This document shows positions 17,179-26,076 of a stretch of DNA of 64,000 bases, in pieces. The notes below the pieces were generated by a model. That model had not been told where the DNA came from. It made no database searches and saw nothing but the letters and a program-made list of their open reading frames with translations. How positions within the stretch are numbered: position 1 is the stretch's first letter; each line of letters starts with the position of its first letter. Source of the DNA: UBA8389 sp942493385 (GTDB lineage: Bacteria > Bacteroidota > Bacteroidia > Bacteroidales > UBA1402); the NCBI GenBank assembly GCA_942493385.1, contig OW818699.1:1674001-1738000 (forward strand). Reading direction: 5' to 3'. A program made the position numbers and the translations under genes.

Positions 17179-19110
17179 CTATTTGTTGAATAAGCCCGAA
17201 AATCCCACCTTGTCGGTTCCGAAATAAAATCCGGGATGAGGCGGCTGATTGTACCCAGCATTTTCTGTCGCTACGCCGATGCGGTAAATGGGATCCTGCA
17301 TGAACGTGGTGATGCCGTGCTCCGTCGTTTTGTCGGTCATATAGATTCGGATTTCGCGTCCATCCTCGGTAGGCCATATGACTTCTTCACGCCAGTCTCC
17401 AAAAATATCAGCCGACAAGCAGGGCGTAGCCTTGGTTCCATTGCACCAGCTGATACCTTTTCCTTTGCCGTTAAAAAGAAGGCTCGTGCCGTTGCCAGTC
17501 CATTTGTAGATGTAAATTTTATCCAGCAATTCACGGGTCAGGTCGCCGTCCCACCAGATAGCCATGTTATAAGGGGGAGTGACTTTGGACAGAAGTTTGC
17601 CTTTGGCGGAATAAAGTCCGTTGGTGCCTGAAGACCAAATTTCAAGCCCACGGCTTTCTGGATCGATGTCTGCACAAAGAGCACGACCAACGTCTTGTGT
17701 AGAGGGGTAACCCCAAATCAACTTGCCAGTTGCGGCATTTCGAAGGGATGAACCATTGGGACTGGGTGCATATTCGTGGCATTGCCAGACTTCGAGCCCA
17801 GGTTTGTCAGGATCGATATCCGTCAGGTGCATGGCATCGCCATGGCCCCAACCGGTGCTGTACAATCCAGTTCCGTCATCGTCTATGGCGCACGCCCCGT
17901 AAATGATTTCATCCTTTCCGTCGTGATCTACGTCCCCGATACGAATGTTGTGGTTGCCCTGATTGGAATAAGCGATGTATTTTTGGTTGTTGGCGTGGGT
18001 GTCGAATGTCCAGATCTTGGTCATTTTTCCGTTTCTGAAATTCCAGGCTTGTACCACGGACTTGCCGTTGTACCCTCTGCCTACAATGTACGAGGGGCGT
18101 TTTCCATCCAAATAGGCTACGGCAGAAAGCTGCCTGTCCATGCGGTTTCCGTAATCGTCACCCCATTCAATCATATTGCCTCGGGGTATATAATCTACCC
18201 GGTCGAGTTCCTTGCCGGTAGTACCTTCTATCACAGAAATGAATTCGGGACCACTCAGGATTTTTCCATACGTACGGAGGCTGGCATCCTTGATGACATA
18301 GTCAACCACACCGTCCATATTGAAATCGCCAATTTTCTTACCGTCGCCGAAAATGGTGCCCTCCGATGTTTTGCAGATCACTTCAGCCTTGCCATCTCCG
18401 TCGAAATCAAAGACCATGAACGAAAAATACTGGGCGCCTTCACGGACGTTCTTACCAATGTCTATTTGCCAGAGCCTTTTTCCATCCAATTTATAAGCTT
18501 CCAAATGGTTCGTTCCTCCTGAAATTCCAGCTTGTGAACAGGCAAAATTTCCGATTTGGCGTTTTACAATAATTTCATATTCTCCGTCACCGTCCAAATC
18601 GCCCACGGAAGCATCGTTCGGCATGTATGCTCGGGTGGTATCCCAATCGATGGGTGGCAGCTTGATGGAAAGGTAGGGTACCGTTGCCCGTTCTGGCGTG
18701 AGCATGTAGGACACCGCTTTTTTTCGAGATTTGCTCTCCACCAGGATGTATTCCTGAGTGATGGTCGTGTCTACGGACTTGTCGACAAAATAGGTGGCTG
18801 TTTTCAAAGGCTTGTCGTTCAAACGAACTTCCTTTAATTTGGTCACACCTGGGACATGACTTTTACGATACAGGTCGAAACTCACTTTCTTTGAGTCTTC
18901 CACCAATTTGCGCCAACTCACTGCCACATAACCTTTTCCCTGATGAATGGCAACCAATCCTCGACCCAATTTCTCGAGTTGAAGATTGTTGTAGTTCGGA
19001 CCGATAGGGGCTTCGGCAGTGCTCTTCTCTTTTGCCTTTTTTTTGCTACTAGCCGACGGGCAAGTTAGTGAAAAAGCAATAATCCATAAAAATAGGAGTG
19101 TTTTGTTCAT
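17179..19110 (-). CDS. Rhamnogalacturonan lyase (PL11-type), second copy
   Basis: About 643 residues from the ATG at 19110, chosen because it begins a clear hydrophobic signal (NKTLLFLWIIAFSLTCPSAS). An ATG four codons upstream is less suitable. The architecture is the same as its neighbour: EKLGRGLVAIHQGKGYVAVSWRKL at the start, then propeller loops GDLDGDGEYEIIVKR, FDFDGDGKAEVICKTSEGT, GDVDHDGKDEIIYGACAIDDDGTGLYSTGWGHGDAMH, and IFGDWREEVIWPT. Family knowledge: it degrades rhamnogalacturonan I, the substrate expected for the locus at 43-63 kb. The cysteine after SLT is not a good lipobox, so surface anchoring is uncertain. Confidence 0.9.
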   Translation of the reverse strand: MNKTLLFLWIIAFSLTCPSASSKKKAKEKSTAEAPIGPNYNNLQLEKLGRGLVAIHQGKGYVAVSWRKLVEDSKKVSFDLYRKSHVPGVTKLKEVRLNDKPLKTATYFVDKSVDTTITQEYILVESKSRKKAVSYMLTPERATVPYLSIKLPPIDWDTTRAYMPNDASVGDLDGDGEYEIIVKRQIGNFACSQAGISGGTNHLEAYKLDGKRLWQIDIGKNVREGAQYFSFMVFDFDGDGKAEVICKTSEGTIFGDGKKIGDFNMDGVVDYVIKDASLRTYGKILSGPEFISVIEGTTGKELDRVDYIPRGNMIEWGDDYGNRMDRQLSAVAYLDGKRPSYIVGRGYNGKSVVQAWNFRNGKMTKIWTFDTHANNQKYIAYSNQGNHNIRIGDVDHDGKDEIIYGACAIDDDGTGLYSTGWGHGDAMHLTDIDPDKPGLEVWQCHEYAPSPNGSSLRNAATGKLIWGYPSTQDVGRALCADIDPESRGLEIWSSGTNGLYSAKGKLLSKVTPPYNMAIWWDGDLTRELLDKIYIYKWTGNGTSLLFNGKGKGISWCNGTKATPCLSADIFGDWREEVIWPTEDGREIRIYMTDKTTEHGITTFMQDPIYRIGVATENAGYNQPPHPGFYFGTDKVGFSGLFNK

Positions 19111-19136
19111 AACGATACACATTGGAGAATGAACTT

Positions 19137-19144
19137 CAAAGATA
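19137..19144 (-). promoter_or_regulatory. -7 promoter element of the second PL11 gene
   Basis: The minus strand reads TATCTTTG, an exact TAnnTTTG match, 26 bp upstream of the ATG at 19110. Confidence 0.55.
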
Positions 19145-19223
19145 GAAAATCAACCATACTTAATAGGTATGGTTGGTGTAAAATTCATTATTTATCGTGA
19201 TTTCAGTTTCAGCTAAGATAAAC

Positions 19224-19231
19224 TACATTTG
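19224..19231 (+). promoter_or_regulatory. -7 promoter element of the small Cys-rich protein gene
   Basis: TACATTTG is an exact TAnnTTTG match, 18 bp before the ATG at 19250. It argues against a non-ATG start at 19229, which would overlap it. Confidence 0.55.
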
Positions 19232-19249
19232 TATTCTAAAAACAAAACC

Positions 19250-19444
19250 ATGTTACAAACTATTGTCGCCGCAATAATCGTATTGATCGCTTTCATTTTT
19301 GTTTTGTTACCCTTGTTCACAAAGAAGAAACCGGACAATTCCTGCAATACCTGTTCATCAGGCGGTTGTGGCGGTTGCCCAATTTCGGAGGTAGCCCGAA
19401 ACAAAGATGCCGTTAACGATGGTTCAAAACCCGCCAAATCATAA
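19250..19444 (+). CDS. FeoB-associated Cys-rich membrane protein-like
   Basis: A 64-residue protein with one N-terminal transmembrane helix (MLQTIVAAIIVLIAFIFVLLPLF), then a lysine patch and a cysteine-rich CNTCSSGGCGGCP motif. This layout is that of the small FeoB-associated Cys-rich membrane proteins, which often accompany the ferrous iron transporter FeoB. Here no feo gene is adjacent, so the link to iron is by family resemblance only. Monocistronic, with its own promoter. Confidence 0.6.
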   Translation: MLQTIVAAIIVLIAFIFVLLPLFTKKKPDNSCNTCSSGGCGGCPISEVARNKDAVNDGSKPAKS

Positions 19445-19494
19445 AAACCATTAATTATTCTGGTGTTTTTCACAAATACTAAAAGATTATCTTT

Positions 19495-19502
19495 TACATT
19501 TG
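19495..19502 (+). promoter_or_regulatory. -7 promoter element of the M13 peptidase gene
   Basis: TACATTTG is an exact TAnnTTTG match, 37 bp before the ATG at 19540. Confidence 0.55.
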
Positions 19503-19539
19503 AATAATTATACGTTACATACAACTACTTAAGTAAATT

Positions 19540-21564
19540 ATGCAAAAACGAATCGGACTTCTATTATTGACATCCTTCACACTAGTTTTCTCAGTTTTGG
19601 ATGCAGGCATCGCTTCCGCCCAAGATCTGAATCTCTCCAACCTCGACCACACCGTTAAACCAGGAACCGATTTCTATCGTTTCGCTACGGGTGGTTGGTG
19701 CCTAGCAAATCCCATTCCGGACGAATTCGCCCGTTTTGGTTCCTTTGACAAATTGCGGGACGAAAACCAACGACAAATCCGTGAGCTCATACTTGAATTG
19801 GGCGCCACCCGACACGAAAAAGGTACTTCAGCCCAAAAAATCGGGGACCTATTCCGCATCGGCAACGACAGCGTCAAACTTAACACTGAGGGTGCAAAGC
19901 CCTTGCAGGAGGGGCTCAAAGCGCTGCAATCATTGAAATCCCGTGAGGAAATCATCAAGGTGGCTGCCACCATGCGAAAGGACGGCCCCAATCCTTTCTT
20001 CGACATCTACATCGGTCCTGACGACAAGAACAGCAATGCCTATCTGCTCCAGTTCAGCCAAGGCGGACTTGGAATGGACGACCGCGATTACTATTTGGAT
20101 GCTTCGTCCAAAGCACTGCGTGATGGATATCAGAAACTCATTCAGACCCAATTCGTAAACGCCGGTTATACGCCAGCCGTTGCCAAAAAAGCCGTTTCAG
20201 CCGTTATGAAGATTGAAACGGCACTGGCCACATCGCATTTCACCAAAGAAAATTCTCGCATTCCCGAATTGAACTACCATAAATACTTGGTCGGCCAACT
20301 TAACGATTCCGTCGCTGCTTTTCCCTGGAAAGTCTTTTTGGGAAGCCTAGGCGGTGCGGCTGAAACCTCCGTCAACGTCTGTCAAGTGGCACCCATGGTC
20401 ACTGCTGTCAAACTCCTGCAAACCGTTCCGGTGGCTGAACTCAAACTCTACCTCCAATGGTGCCTCATCAACGAAGCGGCGTCTTATTTGAGCGACAACT
20501 TCGTGAACGCCAACTTCGATTTCTACGGACGCCAAATGACTGGTTCCAAAGTCCTTCGTCCACGATGGAAACGTGTTCTGAGCAACATCGACAATTCTTT
20601 GGGCGAAGAGGTTGGCAAGCTGTACACCGCCAAATATTTCCCTGCAAAGGCTAAGGAACGCATGATCAAATTGGTGGACAACCTCAAACTTTCCTTGGGC
20701 GAACGCATCGCCTCGCTGCCCTGGATGAGTCCGGAGACCAAAGCCAAGGCGCAGGAAAAGTTGAACGCGTTCATTGTAAAAATTGGTTATCCCGACACTT
20801 GGAAAGATTATTCCTCGCTCGAAATCAAGGACGACAGCTATTGGGCCAACATATGCCGTGCCAACCTTTTTGACTACAACTACAATTTTGCCAAACTCGG
20901 CAAGCCCGTGGACAAGATGGAATGGTACATGACACCGCAGACGGTCAACGCCTATTACAACCCCACAACAAATGAAATCTGCTTCCCGGCTGGCATTCTG
21001 CAACCACCTTTCTTCTACATGAATGCGGACGATGCGGTGAACTACGGTGCCATCGGCGTGGTCATCGGGCACGAAATGACGCACGGCTTCGACGATCAGG
21101 GTTGTAAATACGATAAGAACGGGAACATGCTGAACTGGTGGAAACCCGAAGATGCTACCAAGTTTGACGCCCGCACCAAAGTGTTGGCCGATTATTTCAG
21201 CAAAATAGTCGTTTTGGACACGTTGCATGCGAATGGTACGTTCACCTTGGGTGAAAATATTGCCGACCACGGTGGGCTTCAGGTTTCGTACAACGCTTTT
21301 CTGAAAACAGAACAAGGTAAGGCAGCCATGCTTTTGGGCGGTTTCAGCCCTGCGCAACGTTTCTTCCTATCGTATGCCAACCTTTGGGCCACCAATACCA
21401 GGGATGCCGAAATTGTTCGCTTGACCAAGCAAGACCCGCATTCGCTGGGTAAATGGAGAGTGGACGGCGCCCTGCCGCACATCGCCGCCTGGTACGACGC
21501 CTTTGGCATCACTCCTGCCGATCCGATGTACCTGCCAGCCGAAAAGCGGGCATCCATCTGGTAA
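19540..21564 (+). CDS. pepO: M13-family (neprilysin/PepO-like) zinc metallopeptidase
   Basis: A 674-residue exported endopeptidase with a signal peptide (1-27, ending IASA). The N-terminal region (FYRFATGGWCLANPIPDE) is typical of peptidase M13. The catalytic domain has VNAYYNPTTNEICFPAGILQ, the zinc-binding HEMTH at about residue 511, and the third ligand in GENIADHGG near 571. The protein ends with the KRASIW tail typical of the family (C-x-x-W variant without the Cys). It degrades small peptides in the periplasm. The stop codon is 10 bp before the GH13-like gene, so the two may be cotranscribed. Confidence 0.93.
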   Translation: MQKRIGLLLLTSFTLVFSVLDAGIASAQDLNLSNLDHTVKPGTDFYRFATGGWCLANPIPDEFARFGSFDKLRDENQRQIRELILELGATRHEKGTSAQKIGDLFRIGNDSVKLNTEGAKPLQEGLKALQSLKSREEIIKVAATMRKDGPNPFFDIYIGPDDKNSNAYLLQFSQGGLGMDDRDYYLDASSKALRDGYQKLIQTQFVNAGYTPAVAKKAVSAVMKIETALATSHFTKENSRIPELNYHKYLVGQLNDSVAAFPWKVFLGSLGGAAETSVNVCQVAPMVTAVKLLQTVPVAELKLYLQWCLINEAASYLSDNFVNANFDFYGRQMTGSKVLRPRWKRVLSNIDNSLGEEVGKLYTAKYFPAKAKERMIKLVDNLKLSLGERIASLPWMSPETKAKAQEKLNAFIVKIGYPDTWKDYSSLEIKDDSYWANICRANLFDYNYNFAKLGKPVDKMEWYMTPQTVNAYYNPTTNEICFPAGILQPPFFYMNADDAVNYGAIGVVIGHEMTHGFDDQGCKYDKNGNMLNWWKPEDATKFDARTKVLADYFSKIVVLDTLHANGTFTLGENIADHGGLQVSYNAFLKTEQGKAAMLLGGFSPAQRFFLSYANLWATNTRDAEIVRLTKQDPHSLGKWRVDGALPHIAAWYDAFGITPADPMYLPAEKRASIW

Positions 21565-21574
21565 ATTCACTACC

Positions 21575-23560
21575 ATGCGACAGACTCATCATAGGCTTTT
21601 GGTTCTAATCCTGCTGGTACTTGCGACCGGCAGGATGACGAACCTGCAAGCCGCTAGTGTGTCTGCACCCCCGGTACCGTATGAAGAAATGACCTATTCG
21701 CCTACGGGAACGACTTTTACAGTATGGTCGCCCAATGCCACGCAGGTTCGGGTTAATTTGTACAAAGAGGGCAGGGGAGGAGAAGCCTATCAGGAGATCC
21801 AACTTAAAAAAGAAGACCGAGGTTTCTGGAAAATGCACCTGCCTTCCGACCTCAAGGGCCTTTTCTATACGTTTCGAATTCTCTACAAAGACAACTGGCT
21901 GGGCGAAACACCTGGCATTCTGGCTCGAGCAGTCGGTGTGAACGGTGCTCGCGGTGCCATCATCGATCTGAAACAGACCAATCCGCCGGATTGGGCATCG
22001 GATCAACGCCCTGAAATGGGACCAAGTACCGACCTTTTGCTTTATGAACTGAACCTGCGTGATTTTTCCATGGGTAAACAGTCTGGCATGGTGAACAAGG
22101 GTAAGTATTTGTCTTTGACCGAAGCTGGATCCACCAACAGCAATGCATTCTGCACAGGAATCGATCATCTAGTGGATTTTGGAGTAACCCACGTGCTCTT
22201 GATGCCGGTTTTTGATTTCGAAACAGACGATGAATCCAGACCAAAAGACGTCATCCGAAGCTGGAATTACCAACCCATCAATTTCAACGTGCCCGAAGGC
22301 ATGTATTCCACCAAACCCTTCGATCCGGTTTCCCGCATCCTGGAATTCAAACAGATGGTTCAAGCGATGCACAAGGCAGGTCTCCGTGTGGTGATGGATG
22401 TAACTTTCGGACATACTTCCAATGTTCAGGAAAGCGGATTTTCGCTCACCCTTCCAGGTCTATGTTATCGGCTGAAGCCCGATGGCAGCCTTTCCAATGC
22501 TTCAGGATATGGCAACGAACTGGCCACCGAACAACCTTTCACTAGGCAATATATTTTGCAAACGCTCCAATATTGGATCAAAGAATACCACCTGGATGGG
22601 TTTCGTTTCGACCAAATGGGGGTTATGGATATAGAAACCATCAATCAAATCAAGAAATCGATAGATGCCATCGATCCAACAATCTTCATTTGCGGTATTG
22701 GCGACGCCATCAATCCCTCCATCCTGCCAGAAATGGATCGTGCCTTGGCTTCCAACACCAAATTAATGCCTGGCATTGCCGTGTTTGACAAGGAATGGGA
22801 AAATGCGCTTCGAGGCAGTTCCAACGATTCAACAGACGCCGGTTTCCTACAAGGTCGTCCCGATTTGGAAGAATTCGTCCGCTTCGGAATTGTCGGCGGA
22901 ATTCGTCACCCTCAAGTAAATGCTGCAAATTCACCCGGTTTTATGGTCAACTACGCTGCGTCTCCCAAGGAAGTGATTCAGTATGCTTCCACGCATGTTG
23001 GCTTTACGCTTTTCGATCAACTCAATGCTGGTCGAAAGGAAACGATGCAGCAAGTAACTAAGCGTGCAAAACTAGCCAACAGTCTGGTAATGACTTCCCA
23101 GGGCATTCCCTTTGTATTTTCAGGTGAAGAAATGATGCGCAGCCGCGGTGGCATTTCAAATACTGCTATGACACCCGACTCCCTAAGCCGTTTGGACTGG
23201 AAAAACAAAACCTATTACAACGATGTTTATGAGTTTTGCCGAGGCATGGTGGAGTTAAGAAAGCTGCACCCAGCTTTTCGAATGGCTTCTGCCACCCAAA
23301 TACAAAAAAACCTGCGATTTTTAAATGCACCAGAAAAATGCGTGGTGGCTTATGTTCTTGAACCTCAATCGAATGGAGACTCTTGGAAAAGCATCTTGGT
23401 GATCCATAATTCAAACGATCATCCAGTGAGCGTGCAGGTTCCTCCAGGTAAATGGACTACCGTCGTTCAAGATGGAAAAGTGGACATTTTGGGAATATCG
23501 GTATTTGATGGAACACAAGCAAATGTTCCTCCGATTTCTACCCTGGTCGCTTATCAATAA
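21575..23560 (+). CDS. GH13 pullulanase-like protein with two catalytic carboxylates replaced
   Basis: A 661-residue exported protein starting at ATG 21575 with a signal peptide. A CBM48-like domain (about 35-130, YSPTGTTFTVWSPNATQVRVNLY) precedes a GH13 barrel with VVMDVTFGHT and the nucleophile motif GFRFDQMGVMD (Asp346). By eye, the position of the acid/base Glu (normally YGEGW) reads ICGIGDA, with Ile375 in place of Glu. The third catalytic Asp (normally HDN) reads HVG, with Val475 in its place. The type I pullulanase YNWGYDP motif is also degenerate (SWNYQP). It is full length without frameshifts and so is likely a maintained binding or regulatory pseudoenzyme rather than a pseudogene. 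Confidence 0.75.
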   Translation: MRQTHHRLLVLILLVLATGRMTNLQAASVSAPPVPYEEMTYSPTGTTFTVWSPNATQVRVNLYKEGRGGEAYQEIQLKKEDRGFWKMHLPSDLKGLFYTFRILYKDNWLGETPGILARAVGVNGARGAIIDLKQTNPPDWASDQRPEMGPSTDLLLYELNLRDFSMGKQSGMVNKGKYLSLTEAGSTNSNAFCTGIDHLVDFGVTHVLLMPVFDFETDDESRPKDVIRSWNYQPINFNVPEGMYSTKPFDPVSRILEFKQMVQAMHKAGLRVVMDVTFGHTSNVQESGFSLTLPGLCYRLKPDGSLSNASGYGNELATEQPFTRQYILQTLQYWIKEYHLDGFRFDQMGVMDIETINQIKKSIDAIDPTIFICGIGDAINPSILPEMDRALASNTKLMPGIAVFDKEWENALRGSSNDSTDAGFLQGRPDLEEFVRFGIVGGIRHPQVNAANSPGFMVNYAASPKEVIQYASTHVGFTLFDQLNAGRKETMQQVTKRAKLANSLVMTSQGIPFVFSGEEMMRSRGGISNTAMTPDSLSRLDWKNKTYYNDVYEFCRGMVELRKLHPAFRMASATQIQKNLRFLNAPEKCVVAYVLEPQSNGDSWKSILVIHNSNDHPVSVQVPPGKWTTVVQDGKVDILGISVFDGTQANVPPISTLVAYQ

Positions 23561-23562
23561 AT

Positions 23563-24183
23563 TTAGTGGATTACGTAGGTGCAGCGTCGATTGCCTTTCG
23601 CGGAATTTTCGGTACGCTCAATATGTAGCTTTTCTCCCAAAAGTTTATGGATGTTTTCGATTTCACCCTTGCAGAACCCGTTGCACTGGGCAGCAGCTTT
23701 GCCAATAGGGCAGTTGTTGTTTATGAAAAGCCAATAATCTCCCTCTTTGCTCCATTCGGCCATATAGCCCTCCCGAATCCTTATTTCTGTTAGCAGTTCC
23801 AACTTCTCATCCAACGAAGTTGCATTTTCAAGTGCCTTCTCATAGCGTTCAAAATCTTTTAATTTCTTGTCATCCAGCAGCAATTGAAGTGTATCAGGGC
23901 CCAATAGGCGTTGTACCGTTTCCAATAATTGTACGGTTAGGTTGGCATGATTGTCGGGGAATTGCTTGCCGGATAATGCGGTCAGACTGTACAAAATGGT
24001 GGGACGTCCCACACCCTTGGTACGACTTTCCGATTTAACGAACCCATGTTCTTCCAATTTCAGCAAGTGCAATCGCATGCCCTCACTGGTCATTCCGAAG
24101 TCTTTGGCCAAAACCGCAGCGGTCATGGAACCATTTATTTTCAAATGATTCAGAATCTTTTCGGGTGTCTTGTTGACATTCAT
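23563..24183 (-). CDS. SufR-like winged-helix regulator with C-terminal cysteine cluster
   Basis: A 206-residue protein. The N-terminal winged helix (about 5-75: ILNHLKINGSMTAAVLAKDF, TSEGMRLHLLKLEEHGFV, GRPTILYSLT) is followed by a C-terminal segment NNNCPIGKAAAQCNGFC ... RRCTYVI. This matches the layout of SufR and related Fe-S dependent repressors, with C-x12-C and a final Cys about 29 residues later. The expected middle Cys near LGEKLHIERT is absent, but an extra Cys lies in AAAQC. It is divergent from a superoxide dismutase gene with touching promoters, so it probably senses oxidative or iron stress and controls that gene and itself. Confidence 0.75.
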   Translation of the reverse strand: MNVNKTPEKILNHLKINGSMTAAVLAKDFGMTSEGMRLHLLKLEEHGFVKSESRTKGVGRPTILYSLTALSGKQFPDNHANLTVQLLETVQRLLGPDTLQLLLDDKKLKDFERYEKALENATSLDEKLELLTEIRIREGYMAEWSKEGDYWLFINNNCPIGKAAAQCNGFCKGEIENIHKLLGEKLHIERTENSAKGNRRCTYVIH

Positions 24184-24217
24184 AGAATAAAATTGAAAAA
24201 GACAAGTAAAAACTTGG

Positions 24218-24234
24218 CAAATGTACTATATTTG
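24218..24234. promoter_or_regulatory. Back-to-back divergent -7 elements forming a 17-bp dyad
   Basis: CAAATGTA-C-TATATTTG. The left half is TACATTTG on the minus strand (24218-24225, for the SufR-like gene). The right half is TATATTTG on the plus strand (24227-24234, for the dismutase gene). Both match TAnnTTTG exactly and are separated by a single base. The whole forms an inverted repeat with one mismatch, so one bound protein would block both promoters. Confidence 0.6.
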
Positions 24235-24258
24235 TGTTAAACAAACAACATAAATAGT

Positions 24259-24915
24259 ATGATAAACCTATTAATTCTCGGAATTAGCTTTCTGAATCTC
24301 ACCATATTGTCGTCTACATTGCCTGCAATGCCCTACGCGTATGATGCGCTGGAACCCAACATCGATGCAAAAACGATGGAAATTCATTACTCCAAGCATT
24401 ATCAAACCTACCTGACCAACTTTACAAAGGCTATAGCTGGTACGCCTGCAGAAGAAAAATCGGTGGAGGAAATCATGGCAACGGCCGATAAGAATGTGCC
24501 TGCCATCCGAAACAATGGGGGTGGCTATTACAATCACAACTTGTACTTTTCACTCTTGTCTCCGACACCGGCTTTGGCACCCTCGGGACCTCTGGCTCTG
24601 GCCATCGACGCCAAATGGGGTAGCCTTGACAAATTCAAGGAAGCCATCAACAAAGCGGCTATGGGTCGATTCGGTTCAGGTTGGGCTTGGCTTGTCGTTC
24701 AAAATGGTGTGCTCGACATTTGCTCCACCCCCAATCAGGACAATCCACTCATGCCCGATGCCGGTTGCAGCGGAAAGCCAATCCTGTGCATCGATGTATG
24801 GGAGCATGCCTATTATTTGAAGTTCCAGAATCGCCGTGCAGATTACCTCACTGCCTTCTGGAATGTCATGGATTGGGATGTTGTTGAGGCACTTTACGAG
24901 AAAGCCGTGCAATAA
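24259..24915 (+). CDS. Superoxide dismutase, Mn-type, with export-like N-terminus
   Basis: A 218-residue Fe/Mn superoxide dismutase that converts superoxide to peroxide and oxygen. Metal ligands are seen in HYSKHYQTYL, NHNLYFSLL and the DVWEHAYYLKF signature. The NNGGGYYNH segment, with Gly where FeSODs have Ala/Gln, and TPNQDNPL favour manganese. Unusually, about 22 hydrophobic residues (INLLILGISFLNLTILSS) precede the LPAMPYAYDALEP start typical of cytoplasmic enzymes, suggesting export, though the sequence lacks a basic N-region. The promoter box lies 24 bp before this ATG, so the extension is within the transcript. An internal ATG at 24328 would remove family residues. Confidence 0.9.
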   Translation: MINLLILGISFLNLTILSSTLPAMPYAYDALEPNIDAKTMEIHYSKHYQTYLTNFTKAIAGTPAEEKSVEEIMATADKNVPAIRNNGGGYYNHNLYFSLLSPTPALAPSGPLALAIDAKWGSLDKFKEAINKAAMGRFGSGWAWLVVQNGVLDICSTPNQDNPLMPDAGCSGKPILCIDVWEHAYYLKFQNRRADYLTAFWNVMDWDVVEALYEKAVQ

Positions 24916-24978
24916 TTTCAGAATGATCGTTGGGTTTTCGGAATTTTTGTATCTTGGGAAGCCTAAACGCTCAGCTAA

Positions 24979-25998
24979 ATGAATATTCCGAAAAACCTGA
25001 CTACTTTGGTGGCAGACAAGATACGTCTGGCTCAGACCGGTCTTGCCTATGATGAAGTGATTCTCGAAGACACCCATGTTCCGGTTCTGAAAAACGAATA
25101 CCTGCTTTTTCTGAAACCTGAAATCACGATGCCTTCCGAAACCGTTCAACTTGAACCCGTCATCGACCTGATACTGGAACAAATGGACGCCTTCGGTTTT
25201 GTCATTCACGATGTTCGCATCCTGGCTGCCAGTTATTTGGAAGCATTCAATCTTATTGATCAGCATTACGGTGTCATATCTCTGGTTTCCAATCAGGGCT
25301 TAATCGCAATGACAGAAGGCGCAAAAGCCCGCTTCAAGGAGCTATTTGGCGTGGAAGCCGATGAGTCCAACGTGTTGGGCGGTATGGAGTTCCTCCGGAA
25401 ATACCCCTTCTTCAATTTCCATTCACTGGACTGTATGTGGCAAAATTCCGAGAACTTGAAGTTGGCCAGCGGCACCTACGTGGAAAAACTTCGGATAGAC
25501 CAAGAAACCGTCTATGTGCTCAACGCCTTTCACCCCAAACAACTCAGGCATTTTACGGAACCTGGACGCAGCATCGTCCTGTTCAATATTTCAGGAGACC
25601 GATCTTGGAAAGAAGCCAGGGAATCTTTTGCTGGCGCCACCGATCCAAGAAAGGCCGTTTCAGGCAGCCTCCGCCGTCTTTTGATGGAACACAAGGAGGA
25701 ATTCGGCATTCCCGAAGTGTCTCAGAGTTTCAACGGCATCCACCTTTCTGCAGGACCAGTTGAGGCACTGATCGAATTGCACCGATTTGATTCCGATCAT
25801 TCCAGCCCCGAAGGTGAAAGCGATTTCAAAGACTTCTCCTTCGGAAAGGACTTGATCAAAACGTTCGGTGAAATACCCGAAGCGTTGCTGAACAATGAAA
25901 CGATCGAATTGGATGGCAAATCAACTTCTATATTTGACCTTACTGAAAATCTCGATTCTGACCAAGCGCTTCTTTTGTTGCAAAAATGTTTGAAATGA
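24979..25998 (+). CDS. Protein with a nucleoside diphosphate kinase-like domain
   Basis: A 339-residue cytoplasmic protein I do not recognise as a named family. Several segments read like NDK: LLFLKPEI (the Lys of L-x-K-P-D), LEQMDAFGFVIHDVRILAAS, GDRSWKEARESFAGATDPRKA (compare GATNP), and SFNGIHLSAGPVEALIEL, where the His would align with the phosphorylated His of N-x-x-H-x-S-D-S. A ~90-residue insertion (about 85-180) separates the two halves, and about 75 extra residues follow. It could be an NDK-fold enzyme with a different acceptor. It is a single gene between the dismutase and the V4R/kinase pair. Confidence 0.45.
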   Translation: MNIPKNLTTLVADKIRLAQTGLAYDEVILEDTHVPVLKNEYLLFLKPEITMPSETVQLEPVIDLILEQMDAFGFVIHDVRILAASYLEAFNLIDQHYGVISLVSNQGLIAMTEGAKARFKELFGVEADESNVLGGMEFLRKYPFFNFHSLDCMWQNSENLKLASGTYVEKLRIDQETVYVLNAFHPKQLRHFTEPGRSIVLFNISGDRSWKEARESFAGATDPRKAVSGSLRRLLMEHKEEFGIPEVSQSFNGIHLSAGPVEALIELHRFDSDHSSPEGESDFKDFSFGKDLIKTFGEIPEALLNNETIELDGKSTSIFDLTENLDSDQALLLLQKCLK

Positions 25999-26051
25999 TT
26001 TTTGTTCGTACAAGTTTTCCGCAGAATGATTGTATTAGAAATTGAATTGAG

Positions 26052-26059
26052 TAATTTTG
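26052..26059 (+). promoter_or_regulatory. -7 promoter element of the V4R-kinase operon
   Basis: TAATTTTG is an exact TAnnTTTG match, 17 bp before the V4R start codon. Confidence 0.5.
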
Positions 26060-26076
26060 AAGATATTTTGTAAGAC

